Below, in pieces: positions 61,511 to 64,000 of a stretch of 64,000 nt of DNA; the stretch's first letter is position 1; every line of letters begins with the position of its first letter. The DNA is from Terana coerulea. Its lineage: Eukaryota > Basidiomycota > Agaricomycetes > Polyporales > Phanerochaetaceae. The position numbers and the translations under genes are program-made. The stretch is taken from positions 148,984 to 212,983 of the forward strand of contig JAKOGH010000324.1 of NCBI GenBank assembly GCA_024811115.1, given 5' to 3'. The notes beneath the pieces were generated by a model. It did no database searches. It worked only from the letters and a program-made list of their open reading frames with translations, and was not told the origin of the DNA.

Positions 61511-61791
61511 ATGTCCGAAAACGGTGAAACTCATACAGGAAAGAGAAGAAGGACAGCAAAAAGCGGGGACGGAGACCTTCAACGGCACGAGCGATTCTGG
61601 CTTGACGATGGTAATACCATGATCAGCTCCGACCATGTCTTGTTCAACATTCATCGGGGGTTCATTGCGCTGCACTCCGAAGTCTTCCGAGACATGTTCT
61701 CCCTTGCCCGTACAGTCCAGTCCCAATCTAGATTCTCGCGAGCTGTGGACAGCACGGCGGTATCCCTCTGCCTCACCTACGGCATCAAGTC
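61511..61791 (+). pseudogene. BTB/POZ gene, truncated next to a MITE insertion
   Basis: The ATG at 61511 opens SENGETHTGKRRRTAKSG followed by the BTB start (HERFWLDDGNTMISSDHVLF, IHRGFIALHSEVFRDMFSLA). About 95 residues are encoded before the hAT-type element at 61792 enters the frame and supplies a stop at 61808-61810. Removing the element joins the frame to only a few more codons before another stop, so the gene was probably already truncated or the rest is unrecognisable. It is divergent from the neighbouring BTB gene. Confidence 0.6.
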
Positions 61792-62150
61792 TAGTGATTG
61801 GCAAGGGTAAACCCTCCATGCTTAAAGGCTAACCCTTACCCTTACCCTTTAAAACCCTTACCCTTCATAAGGGTAAGGGTTGAGGGTTACCCTTTAAACC
61901 CTTGCCAAAATGGGCAGAAAATGGTGCTTTGAGTGCTTTTTTCATTCACTTATAATGTCAGCCTTCTATTTGAGTAGCTTGGATTGATATAGAAAGCACT
62001 CACAACACTTGCAGCCCTATCTAGCAACATGTCTGGTATTTGCATGCAGACCCCTGCCAGACAAGGGTTAACTTTCTTCAACCCTTACCCTTACCCTCCA
62101 TACCCTTACCCTTAACCCTCGGAGGGTTTGCAAACCCCTGCCTATCACTA
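61792..62150. mobile_element. hAT-type MITE, 359 bp, with 8-bp target-site duplication
   Basis: The left end is TAGTGATTGGCAAGGG and the right end, reverse-complemented, TAGTGATAGGCAGGGG: 14 of 16 match. The same 8 bp, ATCAAGTC, flank both sides (61784-61791 and 62151-62158), as hAT transposases produce. Both subterminal regions are packed with CCCTTA/TAAGGG units in both orientations. There is no coding capacity. It is inserted at the end of the truncated BTB frame. Confidence 0.85.
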
Positions 62151-62372
62151 ATCAAGTCCATATTATTGAGCACCGTGGGCAAATGAGGTGGTAATGTAGC
62201 ACAACTACAGATAGCAAATAGAATAACGAGATGTCCCATCTATAATCAGATCAGCGACCAGGATGCTTGAATGCAGCTTTGTTGCATCTGATGCCGAGGG
62301 GTTCCATTTCCACTATAAAAATGGAATAAGCACACGGCTCACACGGCGTAAACTCATACCGACTTACTAGGA

Positions 62373-63380
62373 TCATCCGTCGTTCACAGTTGGCCAGGGT
62401 GCTACGCCAAAGAGCTCACCAAGCTTTGTCCATGTAGCCCGCTGACGTTCATCCCAAGCCTCTTCGACAGCTTTGGTGCAGAGCTTACAAGGTATCGCAG
62501 ACACGTCTTCTTCGCCAATAACATTTATTTGATTCCTCATACTGTCGATTGCGTTCGCGGTGTACGAGTCAAAGGACTTGTGCATAGCGAATGCCAGCAG
62601 ACTGAACGCCTTTGTGCACGCCTGCCGTGTGGCACAACTCTTTGGCAAGAGTGTTGGAGTGGCAGCAAACTCTGCAAACACTGCCATATTGTGCGTATTC
62701 TCTGCTAGCAGAGACTCATATCCCCGAAGGCATATTACTAGGTCTGTTTGGCTAAGACGTACAGTCTTCGTGCTATACTGCACACCTTCCGCTAGACTAT
62801 CCATCGGAAGACAGCAACAGTCGTAGAATGTAGTTGGAAGTAGGAAGGAACGCCCAGCAGCCTTGCCAGGCTAATGACAGCAATTCGCGTCGGCATGTTC
62901 AATCTCCAATGGTCCCTCGTCTTCGGCCTATGGAGGGTGCACTGTTCCAGTTGTCGAGGTCGCCAGAACAAAAATAAGATGAAAGGTGACTGACAGATTG
63001 GTCGATGACTTCCTGCACCCCGTATTTTTAGTGAGGATCGTGACCGTACGAAGCTCAGAGAACTTGAGCTGAGGCTTGTCAGAGTGGAAGTAGTGACTTG
63101 ATATGCGAGCGAAATGAGCCGAGCATAAGTCTCCAGTGATAGATGTTATCTTACCTTTTCCCTCCGGCCGTGAAATTATGCGAATAAGCTTGGCGAGGTC
63201 GTCTCCGTCGTCATCCACTCAAAGTACCGGGCATCCTTCCACATTCTCGCAGGCTGGTGTTGAGGTCAATGCCTTGATGAGATCAGGGAAGACCTTCGAA
63301 TGCCACCCTAGCACTCCAGAGTGAAGCTTGAATGCTAGCCCCACCGCCACCACAACAATGCTTCCGTCCTCAAACTACAT
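62373..63380 (-). pseudogene. BTB/POZ gene, degenerate tandem copy
   Basis: From 63376 downward the sequence reads FEDGSIVVVAVG, FKLHSGVLGWHSKVFPDLI and GCPVL, then an in-frame TGA where the neighbouring gene has an Arg codon, then VDDDGDDLAKLIRI. After an intron-like gap come FSELRTVTIL and several shifts near 62830-63030. The C-terminal part (YESLLAENTHNMAVFAEFAA, CKLCTKAVEEAWDERQRATW) is open to 62373. The order matches the gene at 60111-61342 throughout, so it is a same-strand tandem duplicate in decay. Confidence 0.75.
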
Positions 63381-63752
63381 CAGGAAACGCCTAAACGCCC
63401 GTAGTTCTGAGGTTTCTACAGACCTCTACCGAGCGCCCGTAGTTGATACACTCACCGCCGTAGTATGTCGTAGTCCTATGTATTACATGCCCGAGACTTT
63501 ATAGCACCATGTAGTATGAGTAGCAGAAATATTTAAATGAAGCTGATTTGATTGCTAGATATGCGGGATGCAACAAGGTGGGGGTATTTATGTTTAAGCC
63601 ATCTATCTAGCAGCAACCTGAGTATCACAAAGTCCGAGTGCCGAAGGTAAGGATTAATGTAGAAGGACAAACCTCAAGTACACTCAGAAGACCATGTCAA
63701 GTCAATGGCCTTGCCGAAAATGGGGAGGAGGTGACATGAGCGTATGATCTGG
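63381..63752. other. Intergenic
   Basis: AT-rich, no supported gene. The homology to the BTB family ends near 63376. Confidence 0.4.
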
Positions 63753-64000
63753 TCAACTGAGATCACTGAAGCGCGACGGCGCCCACCTCTCCACGTCGAC
63801 CGGGCAGCAGTACATTCCGAGTGTTGCATTTCGACTTTGAAGCGGGGTGAACCATTCGGCGTAGGCCAACGGATGCTTCACTAGCTCGTCAAATTCTTCG
63901 GGAGGTCGGAATATAAGTCGCACTTGTCCAACAGAGATACCTGCAGACACACGCCCACCGTTAGATTCCCGTCTGTCTATCGGATATGCAACTCACCTGA
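63753..64000 (-). CDS. 3' end of a gene cut by the window edge; possible transposon-associated protein
   Basis: The last exon (63940-63753) reads GISVGQVRLIFRPPEEFDEL, then HPLAYAEWFTPLQSRNATLG to the stop. It is preceded by a 56-nt intron (63996-63941, GTGAGT donor and CTGCAG acceptor); four bases of the previous exon remain. The pattern VRLIF, then LAYAEWFTP resembles, from memory, a C-terminal segment common in proteins linked to basidiomycete transposons. That link is uncertain, and the rest lies outside the window. Confidence 0.45.

Noticed and set aside
61830..62120. CCCTTA/TAAGGG arrays read as an interstitial telomere
   Set aside because: The unit is not a rotation of the fungal telomere repeat (CCCTAA), it occurs in both orientations, and it lies inside a defined element with inverted termini and a target duplication.
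1..64000. tRNA, rRNA or CRISPR features
   Set aside because: I found no convincing A/B box pair, no rRNA-like conserved block and no regularly spaced direct repeats.

Overview
The window looks like nuclear DNA of an agaricomycete basidiomycete, probably a polypore-type mushroom. Genes are cut by many short introns (about 48-77 nt, GTRNGT donors, C/TAG acceptors, CTNAY branch sites). Expanded families typical of these fungi are present: F-box, BTB/POZ, TPR-CHAT and coiled-coil proteins. No bacterial operons, rRNA, tRNA or CRISPR arrays were seen.

Layout. 0.3-1.7 kb holds an F-box gene (+). 2.2-2.8 kb holds a proline-rich, C2H2-finger gene (-). 3.9-4.9 kb (-) and 7.2-8.3 kb (+) carry two paralogous four-exon secreted or membrane proteins of unknown function, and a relic of a third lies at 23.4 kb. 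9.3-10.6 kb is an F-box gene (-). 11.8-13.9 kb is a long disordered protein (-). 14.5-15.7 kb is a multi-exon gene of unknown function (-). 16.6-18.5 kb is a coiled-coil gene (-). 20.3-21.2 kb is a broken piece of VPS41 (+). 21.8-23.3 kb is an F-box gene (+). 23.7-27.3 kb is a TPR-CHAT protein (-). 28.2-34.0 kb is a PPS1-type dual-specificity phosphatase (-). 34-43.7 kb is almost gene-free and includes a 0.9 kb element with inverted termini. 43.7-46.9 kb is an inverted second copy of the divergent F-box/coiled-coil pair. 47.4-52.6 kb has three more F-box genes. 52.6-56.0 kb is gene-poor and carries a 29-nt poly-C run. 56.0-57.3 kb is a ToxD-like oxidoreductase. 57.9-59.8 kb is an aromatic aminotransferase. 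60.1-63.4 kb is a BTB cluster containing a hAT-type MITE with an 8-bp target duplication. The last bases carry the end of a possibly transposon-associated gene.

The main caution for any reader is that many conserved genes switch reading frame by one or two bases, nearly always inside a homopolymer or dinucleotide run. At least ten sites were found, five of them in the phosphatase gene alone. This pattern suggests uncorrected sequencing indels at least as much as real pseudogenes. Genes with clean frames are the oxidoreductase, the aminotransferase, the two secreted-protein genes and two of the F-box genes. Real decay is better supported where several unrelated lesions combine with truncation: the VPS41 fragment, the F-box and secreted-protein relics, and the BTB pseudogene.

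The genes do not form one pathway. The mix is housekeeping functions (PPS1, aminotransferase, oxidoreductase) next to fast-evolving families that pair ubiquitin-adaptor domains with a possible cell-death type protease, rearranged by local duplication and small transposons.
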